Shown here in pieces: positions 34,000-45,064 of a stretch of 64,000 bases of DNA. The stretch comes from Mariannaea sp. PMI_226 (lineage: Eukaryota > Ascomycota > Sordariomycetes > Hypocreales > Nectriaceae). How positions within the stretch are numbered: the first letter of the stretch is position 1; the number at the start of each line of letters is the position of its first letter. The notes under the pieces are model-generated. The model did no database searches. It had not been told where the DNA came from and worked only from the letters and a program-made list of their open reading frames with translations. The position numbers were made by a program, and so were the translations under genes. The stretch lies in assembly GCA_024336345.1 (NCBI GenBank), contig JANFOG010000001.1, positions 2,480,001 to 2,544,000 of the forward strand, read 5' to 3'.

Positions 34000-34842
34000 A
34001 GAGCGTTCGAGTTCATCTGATGCTTATTCTAGCTAATGTCAATTTGTTCCCCGAGATGCCCAAGTTTTTTTTTTGTTTCTTTCTCAAAATATTCAGCTCT
34101 GCGATATTCTCTTTCAACATAGATTTTGGACACAATCTCTGAACGACAGAGGGCAGAGCTTGATTTCTCACTACGTTATATCACAACAAATGACACGACA
34201 CATGAAGCAGCGAGATGTTTTCTTCACCCTATTACCCATAAATATTAAGAGAGTTTAGTAGTGGTTCATTCGTTTCTAAATGCACTAGATACCCTGTTTT
34301 AAGGAATGAAGATACTGGTGAAAGACGGAGCAATGAGATGCAAAGGATCAGGGTCGTGGAGGATGGAGGGAGAGACTCTCTACTGTCGTTCGCTGGAATC
34401 CATCTTAATTTCTTATTATCCGTTTCCTTTTTCCCTATTTGTTTGACATTGCTGATCATGGGGTGTCATGTCTCGGCTTCACAATTTCACATCGTCGCTC
34501 AATCAACAGGACTTAGGTAGTTATCCAATTGATGGATTCAGATTCCCTACTTTGCACTATTCTGAGAGATCCCTATTTGCCATTGAGCCCTTGCTTCAAC
34601 CTGAAAATGAAAATAAAAAGAAAAAGAAAAAGAAAATTTTCATGGCATGCCCGATTGCCCTTGGCTCTTTCATCATTCGTTCTCGTATGAATAGAGTGTA
34701 GCGCCCAGCGCTGAGTTAAACAGAAAGAAATAAGTAGGGAAAAAAAATACGCTGTCAAAGAAACTGCTTTTACCCCATGGAAAGAAGAAGAAGGAAAAGA
34801 AGAAGTGGAATGGTCTTCAATTAGAGGTGCCACGATAGTGAC
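34000..34842. other. Convergent 3' intergenic
   Basis: Between the convergent 724-aa gene and the Gln-rich gene. Contains A/AG-rich stretches near 34605-34637 (AAAAAGAAAAAG). No gene seen. Confidence 0.6.
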
Positions 34843-36677
34843 TTAATCGGCCGGCGTCTTAGGCTGTTCCTCTACAGGAGTTGTTGTATCCCCTCGCTGC
34901 AGCAAAGGAAGAGTGCAAATCTCGGCAAGTAGCTTTGGGTCGATGGTCTCATCAGCGACCACAGCATCATTCACTGCTGGTAATGACTTTGGCTGCTCAA
35001 GATCCGGGTACAGGGCGATCATGATTGCTCTATCTTGGTCGACGACGAAGTTGCTGGGGGAAGGTGGGCCTGGGATCTCGACAAATTGACCGCCGTTGGC
35101 GGTGTTGTTGGAGCTGCTGCTGATGATCCGACACGCGTCAGTGTGCAGGTCGAGATTGGGTGTTAGCACATCATCAAGGATGAGTTCTGTAGCTAGCTTA
35201 GAGCCGGAGATTTGGTTGCTTACGACGACAGGGAGCGCATCGGAGCTGCTGCTGCTGCTGCTGTGGGGGAACATGGCCGCCGTGTTTTGGTGGTGTTGGC
35301 TTATGGGAGGTTTAATCTCCTCAGAAGCCGACAAGTCGGCAGACATAGCTTGCTGGAGCTGATGTTGATGGTTCCTGTTTAAAATATGGTTCCAGTTCAT
35401 GTTGCCTAGTGTATGCTGGTCATCGCCAAGATCTGTCTTGGCTTGTACCATCAGATTCGTGTGGTGAGGCGAGTGATACGGGTGTCCGATCGGCGTAGGC
35501 GCAAGCTCAGGAGCATGCATACTCTGGCGGACGGCCGCGTAGTACTGTTCAGAAGGCTGGTTAAGCAACAGCTGCTCATAGTCAGAAGCGGCCGGCTGAA
35601 ACTGCGTATTTTGGTTATGTCGGGGTGCAAGCTGTTGATTGTACTGAGGTGAATCGACTGCAGCACGAGAAAACCCGACGGGCAGTCCATGAAGGTCCGG
35701 GATGAGGTTTGTCTGAGGAGTGAAGGTCGAGGCGGGAAGTACAGGAGTCGAGTGCATATTCGGGGCCAAGGTACCAAAACCAAATTCTCCAAAGTGGCGG
35801 CTGCTATTATCGTTGAACGTTCCCTGCGTCTGTCGATAATGACTTGGTTGTTGGTGGGCTGGGATGTTGGAGAGTTGGTCATGGGGAAGCTGGTTCTGAA
35901 ACGAGGTAGAGGCGTCGGTGGGTGGAGAGAAGAAGGATTTGGAAAGGTCAGGCTGAGCACCAAGATCTGGAACAAGAGGAGGCAGTTGAGTATATCCCAT
36001 GATTGGGGGTTGACAGTGCATGAGAGTTTGCAACTGGGCCTGATGAGCTTCAACCCTTTGCATCTGGGGTTGAAGCTGAGGCTGGAGCGGAGGCTGACAC
36101 GATTGTGAATTATCCCATCTGGGCAGCCTCTCCGGTTGAGGGACACTGCCAATCTCGCTCAAGTTGGGAAGGTTGTATGATGGCCTTGAGTCCTTGACAT
36201 TTGGGGACTCGATCCTCGTTTTCCTAGGTTCTATTCGGGGAGAAGGCTTGGAAGTCGAGCTTCTTCTGGAAACAAAACTTGGTTATCAAACAGCTTCCTG
36301 TAGCACATAAGAAAGGGGGTACGTCTTACGCCTTGCTCACCCGGTTCCTCTTCTTGTTCCTGAGGACAGTGTTTATCATGGCAGTGCTAGAGAAGAAAAA
36401 GATATAAGATTATGTCATAATCCTTACAGAACTGACGTGTGTTGATCGGTGGGGGGGGGAAGATGAGCAGTCGAGGACGAGGTGGTAATGGGAGGACGTA
36501 CTTGTACTTTGGGTCCTTGCCATACTTATTTCTCACATATCGGAGTTGATTGTTGGACAGTTTTTTCTCGAACCGCTCCTTAAATTCGGCCCTGATTTGT
36601 GCTCCGTCCGTGCCTGAGATGAAGTTGTCCAGTAGAAACTCGATCTGGTCCGAGGTGTAGGTATTCTGGCCGACCAT
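34843..36677 (-). CDS. Glutamine-rich putative transcription regulator with an HTH-like N-terminus
   Basis: Three exons (36677-36502, 36386-36330, 36265-34843) give 551 residues. The N-terminal 60 residues look like a compact helix-turn-helix/SANT-type unit. The readable pattern is YTSDQIEFLLDNFIS, then IRAEFKERF, then SNNQLRYVRNKYGKDP. A basic segment follows (LRNKKRNRVSKARRSS), a likely nuclear signal. The remainder is Gln/Pro/His/Ser-rich with a polyserine tract encoded by a GCT/CTG-type repeat near 35240-35263, typical of an activation domain. No recognised named family. Its leader region is long and pyrimidine-rich on the coding strand, as in developmental regulators. DNA binding is inferred. 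In-frame ATGs further upstream (36725) lie in intron- or UTR-like sequence and were not used. Confidence 0.75.
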
Positions 36678-38339
36678 TTTGCCTGGCCAGGATATGGAAA
36701 TATCTGGGAGGCTTATTGTAAGCACCTAGTATAAGACAGTTTGGAGGCTATGAAGAGGCTGATTAAGATGAGTCCTGGAAGGGTCGATAACTGTCGGTAT
36801 ATGACCAGAGATGCAGCGAAAGATGCGCGAGTGAGTACGTTTGGAAGTAGTGTAGAAAGCTGACGACGACAATGAAGAAGAAGATTATGAGAGTGAGTAG
36901 AGGCGGATACAGAATCAGAAGTTGAGATTAAGGTAGGTTTAAGAAGGAAAGAAAAGGAGATGGGCAAAGAGAAAGCGTACCGAAAAATAAGAATTCAAGA
37001 AAGGAATGTCCAGTACCAAAAACGATTCAAGAAGTGGCAAAGACTGGAAACGAGAAGAGTCAGCCGCTTTTGTTTGTTCAAACAAAAAGAACAAAGATGA
37101 ACAGAGCGGAATAAGAAACGGTAAGAAAACAATTACGTAGGTAGGTCGACGGCGAGTGGCCTTGTCGTCGTTGCCCCTTTCGCCGCCAGTCACCCAACCC
37201 TCCGGTCCCCTGACGCGAGGAAGGGGCTTTTTGGAAGATGGATCAGGGTTTTGAAGGAGACGAGCGTAGCGGAAGAGGTGATCAAGGTAAACGAGGTCAA
37301 CAGCTGACTGAAATACTGCTGAGGGCGGTCTAGGGCTGCTGGCTGCTCTTGTTGTCTGTGATTCGGTGTTGCAAAAGTTGCGGTTGAGGGGGGAAACGCT
37401 GCAAACAAAGAAAGAAAGAGAGAGAGAGAGAGCAAAACAGGACAAAGCAGTCAGAAGTGAGTAGAAGAAGAACGGGTAAGCGGCATTGAAATAGACACAT
37501 GCGAGCCCGTTCAGAAAGGTGCGAGTGCAGTTTTGCGGTAACCGTGAATCATGAGTTCTGGAAGAGAGGGGGCCGAGTGCCAGCATTGAACACGAGGGTC
37601 ACAATAGGCGTAAAGCGATTCTGTGAATAGGTCGCTAAATGCACAATAGCGCGAAGCTGGGGGAACAATAGAGAGTGAAATAGCAAAGAATTTGTGAATA
37701 GGCTGAAGCGAAGCAGTAGAAACGTGAGGAGAATGAGTTAGGTGAAAGAAATTGTCCAGGAGCGCTATCGCATGTGAGATTGACGGTGTAGTTTCAGTTT
37801 CCGTAAACCAGAGAGAGCCAGATAGTCAAGAAGAGGTCAGAGTACAGAGATTAACAGTTGAAAGTGAAGTAGGCAAGAAGAGTTGGGGGAGGCGAGGAAG
37901 ACGTTGAGCCGTGACTGAATGGAGGTAAGAGCCAAGCTGCTAGGCCACCATCATATCAAGGGAACCACGAGGACTTAGCAAGCCTGACGAGGTGACTTTG
38001 TCGTCGCTTGTCGTCCCATCGTCGAGCACAGCTGCTTGTGACCCAGATGACTCTCGTTTCCCAATGCCGATTTTTTTTTTTCACCCATTATCGTGGTTGA
38101 GTAGCGCTACGAAAAGTAATGCATTGATTCTATTCCAAAATGGCCCATGTCTACAATTCTAAGTGAAACCCCAAGTCACCAAGTCTAAGTCTAAGAGTAC
38201 CCCGTTCAGGTGGGATTCTAAGTGTATCTTTCATTTCTCGTGCCCACGTGTTTTGTTCTTTTCAATCATCCATCCTATTGCCTGCCAGTCCTTCTTCACA
38301 CACATATACCGCGCCACGCACTCTATCACGTCGTTCCCA
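36678..38339 (-). promoter_or_regulatory. Leader and promoter region of the Gln-rich regulator
   Basis: Purine-rich on the plus strand, hence pyrimidine-rich on the coding strand, with a (GA)n tract at 37417-37432 and GTAGGTAGGT near 37138-37147. A 215-codon open frame at 36939-37586 (minus) is low-complexity Ser/Phe/Leu and judged non-coding. The rightmost part also includes the 3' flank of the EFM2-like gene. Confidence 0.5.
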
Positions 38340-39538
38340 TCACTGGCAAATCATATCTGGCAACTGGTCAACCCTCAACGGTGAGCCACCTCGAGAGAAT
38401 ATCCCCAGCCAGCATCTGACCTGCCCAGCCTCATCGTTGTCCACCCAGTCGTCCTGGCCCGCGAGCTCGTCTTCCTCCTCGCAGAACAGCGGCGTCTCGA
38501 GATCCAGCATGGCCTGCTTGAAGGCTTCGAGGAGACGCACCGTCGTGGCGTCACGCTTCGGTACCATGACCACGGCGCGAGACTCTGAGCCCAGAGCAAG
38601 ATGTTCGCAGATGGCCGAGGCAAGCAGTGCCGGGTGGTCATCGTCGTACAATGGGTCTGCTGCCAGAACAATCTACGTAGTCATAAAATGTCAGCAGCCA
38701 TTCCATCCACAACCAAATATGTCCGCGTGAGAATAATTCTAGAAATCAAAAAGGAGGGAGGGTAACGAAAAAAAAATAAAACCCATTATCAACATACCTT
38801 GAACTGATATGGCTCTCCAAATAGCTCTTGGTCAATCTCGTCCTCCTTCCCACCCCACGTCAGAGGCCCGACTGTCAACGATCCACCTCGAGATTCAACC
38901 AAATGAGCGTTCTTGACAACGTTTTCCCTCAAGTTCGGCACAATGTTGGGCAAATCGCTAAGCGCCACGGGAGCTTTCCAGAATGCAGCGGCGGCGAGTC
39001 CTAGAAGCCCTGTTCCTGAGCCAAGTTCCAGAACTTCTGGGCGCGGCTGGCCTAGAGTCTCGTCGAACAGGCGGAAAAGGGAGGTCTCTGCGAGTTTTGG
39101 GAGGTGCTGGGAGAGAACGTACGAGGATCCCCACGTCTTGAAGCCGAGCGAGTCCCCTGTCAGAGCAGGTTCCTTGATGATGAGCTCGAAGGGCTCTTCC
39201 GTAGATGTCTCTCCCTCAAAGGGCCACCGGCGAAGGAGCTCGCCCATGGCAGTGCGGCCGCATCTCTCAGACATACGCTTGCTAGCCAGGGTCCAGAGAG
39301 TTTCCTTTTCGTCATCTTCGATCCAGCCAAGCGGACTCTTGATGATGTTGGACAAGTAGCGAGTCACCTCAGCCTTGCGCTGGCTGGCAAGGGACTGCTG
39401 CTCGACCAAAATGTCCTCGCGGCGGCTCTTATGGTTCCATATGGGCGCGCTCATCTCCAGGCTCCCGAGAATGTCGACCAGCTCGGTATAGCTGGGACGT
39501 TGCCACAACTGAGGGAAGTCTTCCACGGCGACAGACAT
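38340..39538 (-). CDS. EFM2-like protein-lysine methyltransferase (methyltransferase family 16)
   Basis: Two exons, 39538-38798 and 38672-38340, give 357 residues. The Rossmann methyltransferase core has motif I VLELGSGTGLLGLAAA (169-184), then LSDLPNIVPNLREN (193-206). Across the intron comes IVLAADPLYDDDHP (248-261), the DPxYD-type motif of family 16 lysine methyltransferases. The N-terminal region contains ELIIKEPALTGDSLGFKTWG, the segment preceding the core in Efm2-type proteins. Yeast Efm2 methylates elongation factor 2; by analogy this is a cytosolic translation-factor methyltransferase. Assignment to Efm2 rather than the related Efm3/FAM86 rests on the N-terminal extension only. The last 15 residues may be intron or tail sequence. 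Confidence 0.82.
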
Positions 39539-42500
39539 GATGGACGGTCCTTTCTTAGCAGACCCGCAGCAATAAAGGGTGATAAAGAGCAGGTGGAGAT
39601 TGTGTCGTTATTGGATGGTACACAAGACAAAGAGAAATGTACAGAGAGAAGGACGAGTTGTTCGTCAGGTTTGCGCTCTCGATAGAGCAATCTTTTAAGC
39701 ACTCATCTTGGACAATGACAATGTAACTAAGAGGAATAAAGGGGAAATATAAAAAGAAAAAAAACTTTTTGATATATCACCAACTCACTACAGGCAGTAG
39801 TAGCAGAGTGGATAGGAAGATTGGCGAAAATCCGGGGGAGTTTTGAGGAGACACTCTCGAAGGGGTAAGAAAAGAAGGGAAAACATAGAGGTTCCTTTTG
39901 AATGGGTCTCTTCTTATTCAGATAGCTCAGGCTTCCTATTTGCCTGTCGGGCTTCGCTAGCAGGATCCAAAAAATTTTCCTTATTAAAATCCGCGAGGGC
40001 GGCGGCGCCCCCCTTCTCTCTCCCCGGAAGAGTTCCACCAGCCTAGTTCTTACCGACAAGACTGTGTGGTAGCCCAACTGGTGGTGGCAACGGTGAATAG
40101 GTACCTGACATATTCCATTACAGATTGCAGATTACAGTAGAATCAGAAACGAAAATGGTCAGCGTCTTACTCTGTGCTTCATGCCACTAGTGTGTTTCGC
40201 GCTTTGTTTCCGCCCCAAGCGGCGCAAGTTTCGGTGATGCAACAAGCGAAGTAATACTGTGTAATTAGGGAGCAAGAAATTATGCTGGAAAGGGAACTTG
40301 GACGAGACAGTTTTCTTGATTAATTGGTGACTAACTACAATGTGTCTGTGTGTTTCGGTCAAGCCACACAGCTCCTCACCACTGGCCGGGGCGACGCCAC
40401 ATTCCCAGGCGCACGTAGCAGTAAATGCAGGCGCAGGCACAAGGCACAAGGTACAAGGCACACTCGGGCGCGGTGCTGGTGCAATGCAGGAATGACACAA
40501 GTTCGCAGAGAGGGCGCCCACAGTCCGTGTGTAACCAGCACTTCAAAAGAAAGATAAATAAATAAATAAAAAATAAATAAAAACCCTTACCAGCAAATAT
40601 GTACGTACTGCGTAACCGACAATTGACCCCCAAATCCATCCCACGTCTTGTGTCTGCCTTTCTGCCTCAGGCATTACATATCGGGCAGGCAAACACCCGG
40701 TGATCGCCGGCGTTTTCCACGTGGCCGGCAAGGGACAAGGCGCGGACGTAGGCGGGTGCAGCGCAAACTGAAACACGCCCCCCCTTCCCTCCTTCCACCC
40801 TCCCTTCAACTCAACTCTGCTCTTCTCCGCATTTCGCTTCTGATTGGCCGCCTTATGTTCATCAAAGGGTTTTGGAATTCTGCCAGGCTGCACGCCTCTT
40901 TCCAGCATCTGACAAACAACCTTGTCAGAGATGGTGCGTCGTCTCTTTTTTTTTGGCCTTGCTTGTGAATAGAATCAGTACATTGAGTCTGAATCTGAAA
41001 AGTTGCCAATCAAAGCTTCACGCAGAGTCATCTGACCAAATGCCATTTTGCCAGTGGATAACTGGTGAAGTTCACATTCGAGCGTCCACGTGCTACTCAC
41101 GGCACCCCGCACCGTTAAACATCCATCACTAGCACTTGTATCCAGATGTCCATAGAGAACTCCACATTGGACTCAATCTCCTTCTCTCTCGGCACAAGCT
41201 TGGTTCCGCTGACCGGCCTCGCCAGGGAACATTCTCGCGTAGTTAGTTATCCTCTCTTCCGCCTTTTCTCATAATTGCTGTTCTCGTCGCTCTCTTCTCG
41301 CGGCACCGCCTTCGCAACTGGCAACAGCCTCGGTTCCCTTCCAGGTCACCTCAGATCTTACTTTCTTTTATTTAATAATGAGAAAACGGTGCAGAATATT
41401 TTCATGTATACCAGGGCTCCAATGGTCAGTCATGATCTTGTCATTGGGTATGCTCAGTAAATAACAAGACTGCCCACTGAAAACACTGAGGAGTGTTCTT
41501 GTACTATGTAGAGGCCGACAGGTGCGAGGCATACGTAGACGTGGTTCCTCGCTGGAATCTAGATCCTATATGTGCGGTAATTATGCTACGATGTATTTTC
41601 TAACTTTTATCAACCTCAATGGCGAATCTTGATGGTGAGCTTTTTTTTTTACGCGTTTTTTTTTGGCCGAGTAAATTTCTACGTAGTATGTATTCGGCGA
41701 ATGAATAACCTCCAGAGTGGCTGTGGGTTTTTCACATCCTAATTTGTAAGCATATTAATTACCTACCTCCCTTGTCTCCCTTGCCTAGGTATATGAAGTT
41801 CCCCCTCTTTCTCGAGTGCCTAGGTAGACACGGAATAAACCACCATTTTACCTCGTGCTGGCATGGTAATGGAAAGCAAGTAGGGTACCGAATATTATAC
41901 CGATAATGTCAAGAGTGCCGTAGTTGCCGACTAACATTTCTTCACTTGGTAAATCGCGGTTAGCCACGATTTCTCCGTACATACTCCGTAATTACACTCG
42001 ATGAGACGACGCACTTAATCTGCCTCGGCAATGAGTTACGAATTAGGCAAAAAGTAAACAAAAAAACGTCAAAACACAACCCCAGCTATTTTTTCCCGCT
42101 ATTTTTCAGTCCTCCAGTTTGCTAGTTTGAGGAGGGATTTGGCGTCTAGATGCTCGACATTTAAGCCCATCCCAAGACAATAAAATAGATTCCTCCTCAG
42201 GGCCGCCCCCACCCAAAAAAAAAAAAAAAAAAAATGGCATCCTTTAAATGAAAATAGGTAGCAAATTACGATATGCATCTGTCTGCCCTCCCATACGTGA
42301 ATACCGCACCATGACATAGTGGGTTCAAGACCTTGAGGCTCATCCTACCCTAAACCACGCACGTTGCAGGCCGAGTTCGGGGATCAGGTCATCGACTACG
42401 TACTGTGTAGGTCGGCCAGTGGGTCTTGGCCTTTGGACGTCAAAACGCACGCCCCCCCCACACTCGCTCCCTTCTCAACTAGTTATCCCGTCCTCTGCAA

Positions 42501-42898
42501 CTTCACATGGGTCTCAGCTCACCGTTACGGCTTCTCATCCCAGATACAGACAGGAGGACTTGGGACGACGCCCGTGCGAGCTTCCATCTGTTTCATTTCA
42601 GGCACAGATTTTTCAATCAAAACTTTCTGTAATATTTATTCCATTGGCTTTTCCCTGCCTATTCTAGCCGTGTGGTTGGCGTTATGGTATCAAAACTAAT
42701 AATTCAGTTCAATCCGTGAGCTCTCTGAATCATCCATGAGGCTCTTATCCCTTTGACATATAATGTTAATTCCGTAACCCCTGATGTAAATGCAAATTCA
42801 AAGCAAGATTCATGATGCCGTACGCCCATCCTGCCGCCCCAAAATGATATGCCATGCTTGCACGCCACCTTCATTATAGCACCATCCATCCATCCGCC
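39539..42898. other. Gene-free intergenic stretch, 3.4 kb
   Basis: No supported gene. Notable items are a TTACCTACCTCCC element near 41759 and an A20 homopolymer at 42215-42234 preceded by AATAAA at about 42179. Small AT-rich patches occur at 40551-40580 (AAATAAATAAA repeats). Confidence 0.5.
42215..42234 (+). repeat. A20 homopolymer preceded by AATAAA
   Basis: Twenty A residues follow a C-rich segment. An AATAAA hexamer lies about 35 bases upstream. The arrangement resembles a retroposed polyadenylated 3' end but may be a simple microsatellite. Confidence 0.6.
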
Positions 42899-45064
42899 TT
42901 AGACCCTCACCTTCTCCGGGGGACACTCCCGGTAAATCTCCTTCTTCATTTCCGCCAATTGATCACGCATGTCTCTCAGATGGCCCAAATCAACCTTGGG
43001 CGGGTTGGCCAGTGCTGAAATTTTGAAATGCAATGCCTCGTACTTTTGGTAGTACGACTTGAAGCGCTGTGCCTTGCTAATCAAGTCGTCTGATATCATA
43101 GCTTGCCGCTTGACCAAGGGCTTCTCATCCGACTCCATCTTTCTCTTCTTCGCAGTTTGCAGTCTCGGGCGTGGTTGTTCATTCTCGAGGTCCGACGCGT
43201 TGGTGGGAGGGGAAGAGGCGAGAGGCGACGACTTGGTTGGCGACGTATTCTTGCTCTTGAGTGATGACGATGCTGTCCCTGTAGCGCGCGAGTTCATGCC
43301 AGTATCTGACGGTCGGGGCTTGACTCTCTGAACTGGCATTGACTGCTTAGGCTTAATGCGTTTTGATAGAGGGGTAGCTGAGCTCGAGCTTGAATCATCG
43401 TCCTCGCGAGGTCGCTTGGCAACTTGCGAGTTTTTAATCGGCTCTCGACTAACAACTCGAGGTTTTGCTGCGATTGTGTCCTTCAACTTCCTAGGCACAA
43501 CAGGTCTTGGTTTGACAACAACGGAGGCTTCATCACCCGAGGAGTCCGAGTTATCAATGATCTCCTGCGAGAGAATTCGGCCGTCTTTAGACTTGCTCAC
43601 CGCTGAGCGACTCTTAGTGGGCGATGTTTTCGGGACAGCCGCCGCCTTGGGCTTGGAGTTGCTGAGAAGTCGCTTGACCTGGGCGTCTTGGGTCGTCGTC
43701 TTCTTCTTGACCGGGAGAGGGTTGGAGGCGGACCGAGACATTGGCTCAGCTCTTGTCCGTTCCCCATCGGGAGAAGAACCACTCTCTCGAGATGTAGGGC
43801 TACCATCTGCCTTCTGCACTTTGATCTTGGGCGCTGGTGGCTGAGAAGGTCCCTTTGCCAAATTGGCTTGGAGTCGGCTCAAGCACTTGCCCTTCCCTCG
43901 CTCTTCTCGGGGTAGGAGCTTCTGCCACTCTGGTTCCGACGACGAGAGTCTCTGTCGGTCGTATTGTCGGACCGCATTGTCGATCGCCTTTTGTCGCAAT
44001 TCCTGGGTATCATAGTCATAATTCCAAACGTCAAGCTCTTTCCAGTACGCCTTCTTCATGGCCCACTTCTTCGTTTCGGGAAGATTATCTGCCACTTTCT
44101 CGAGTGTTGGTCTCATATCTTCTTCTTTGCCAGTCCATTTCTTGGATAGGTACTCTAGCGAGCGATCCTGAACAGCAAGCTCGTGTACGAGGATGACTCT
44201 CTGTTCCTTGGCTCGTTCCACATGTTGCTGAGACGCAGAGAGAACCGGTGTCGAGGTTGGCGAACCATGTGACAATTGGCCCGGAGATGCAGGTATCGAT
44301 CGCGGAGTTGAGGCGTAGCCTGGCAGTAGCTTGCCTTTCGCTTTTGCGGCACCCTTTTTTGTGCCGGGAAGTTTTTCGACCACACGAGCCCTAGAGGAAT
44401 CCATGTTAATATCGCGCCAATCTTGCAAGAATGTGAGACGGACTTCTCTCGGCCTGCTGCAAGAGCCGCCATCTCATACTGGAGAGCCTCCCGGTCGGAA
44501 TCAAGAGCAGAAGGAGTGCTGCTCTTGCTCGCCTTGGCACCCCTAGCCTTAGCGTCGCCATCGTTGTCCACCTTTGTAGATGTTCTGGCAGGAGCAAAGA
44601 CTTTGGGTTTCTCGAAGAGGGAACCGGAGTGTGGAAGCTTTTCAGCTCTTTTTGTTGATTCGAACGGTTGGGTCAGGTACATATCGAAATCATAGGAGTT
44701 GTCGTCAGGGGTGATGATATGGGAGTATGAGCCGTAGAGAAAGGTCTAAGAAGAGCCCAGGCATTAGTATCTACCAAGATAAACTCGCTGGGGGCTATTG
44801 AGCATTATCACACCCAGGACTCCAAATGGAAGCCAGAAGGTCGCGGAGATTCTCTGCAGACAACATCGATAATATGGAAAGCGGCAAACTTACTGGAGTG
44901 GCTCCGAGGGAGAGTTCGATGCCATCGCCATTCTTGACGCACTGGATCATGTCTTCTATGACATTGTCGCTGAGAGTCAGGGCAAAAGCCTGAGGTGGCA
45001 AGTGCAAACCATTGCCAGAGCCCTCCAGCTCCCACCCGCTGTCAGGAACCTTGAGTGAGTTCAT
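42899..45064 (-). CDS. RNA polymerase II elongation factor ELL-like protein
   Basis: Three exons (45064-44894, 44745-44444, 44390-42899) give 654 residues. The N-terminal ELL domain is recognisable by FALTLSDNVIEDMIQCVKNG and ELSLGATP-TFLYGSYSHII, with the intron inside this block, followed by DNSYDFDMYL and PFESTKRAEKLPHSG. The middle is a long basic, Ser/Pro-rich disordered region. The last 54 residues (FKSYYQKYEALHFKI... LRDMRDQLAEMKKEI) form a helical occludin/ELL-like C-terminal module. Fungal ELL (S. pombe Ell1) works with Eaf1 to raise Pol II elongation. Intron 2 uses a weak GTCCGT donor with a good ATTAAC branch. The start at 45064 is the first ATG in frame; upstream is GTG only. Confidence 0.83.

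Noticed and set aside
35451..36152. 233-codon frame overlapping the Gln-rich gene on the same strand in another frame
   Set aside because: A shadow of the accepted frame, which joins cleanly to upstream exons with an HTH-like module.
36939..37586. 215-codon minus-strand open frame upstream of the Gln-rich gene
   Set aside because: Phe/Leu/Ser runs reflect a CT-rich leader; no conserved pattern.
42340..42360. ACCCTAAACC string considered as a telomerase RNA template
   Set aside because: It would template TTTAGGG, not the TTAGGG repeat expected in filamentous ascomycetes, and no surrounding pseudoknot is apparent.
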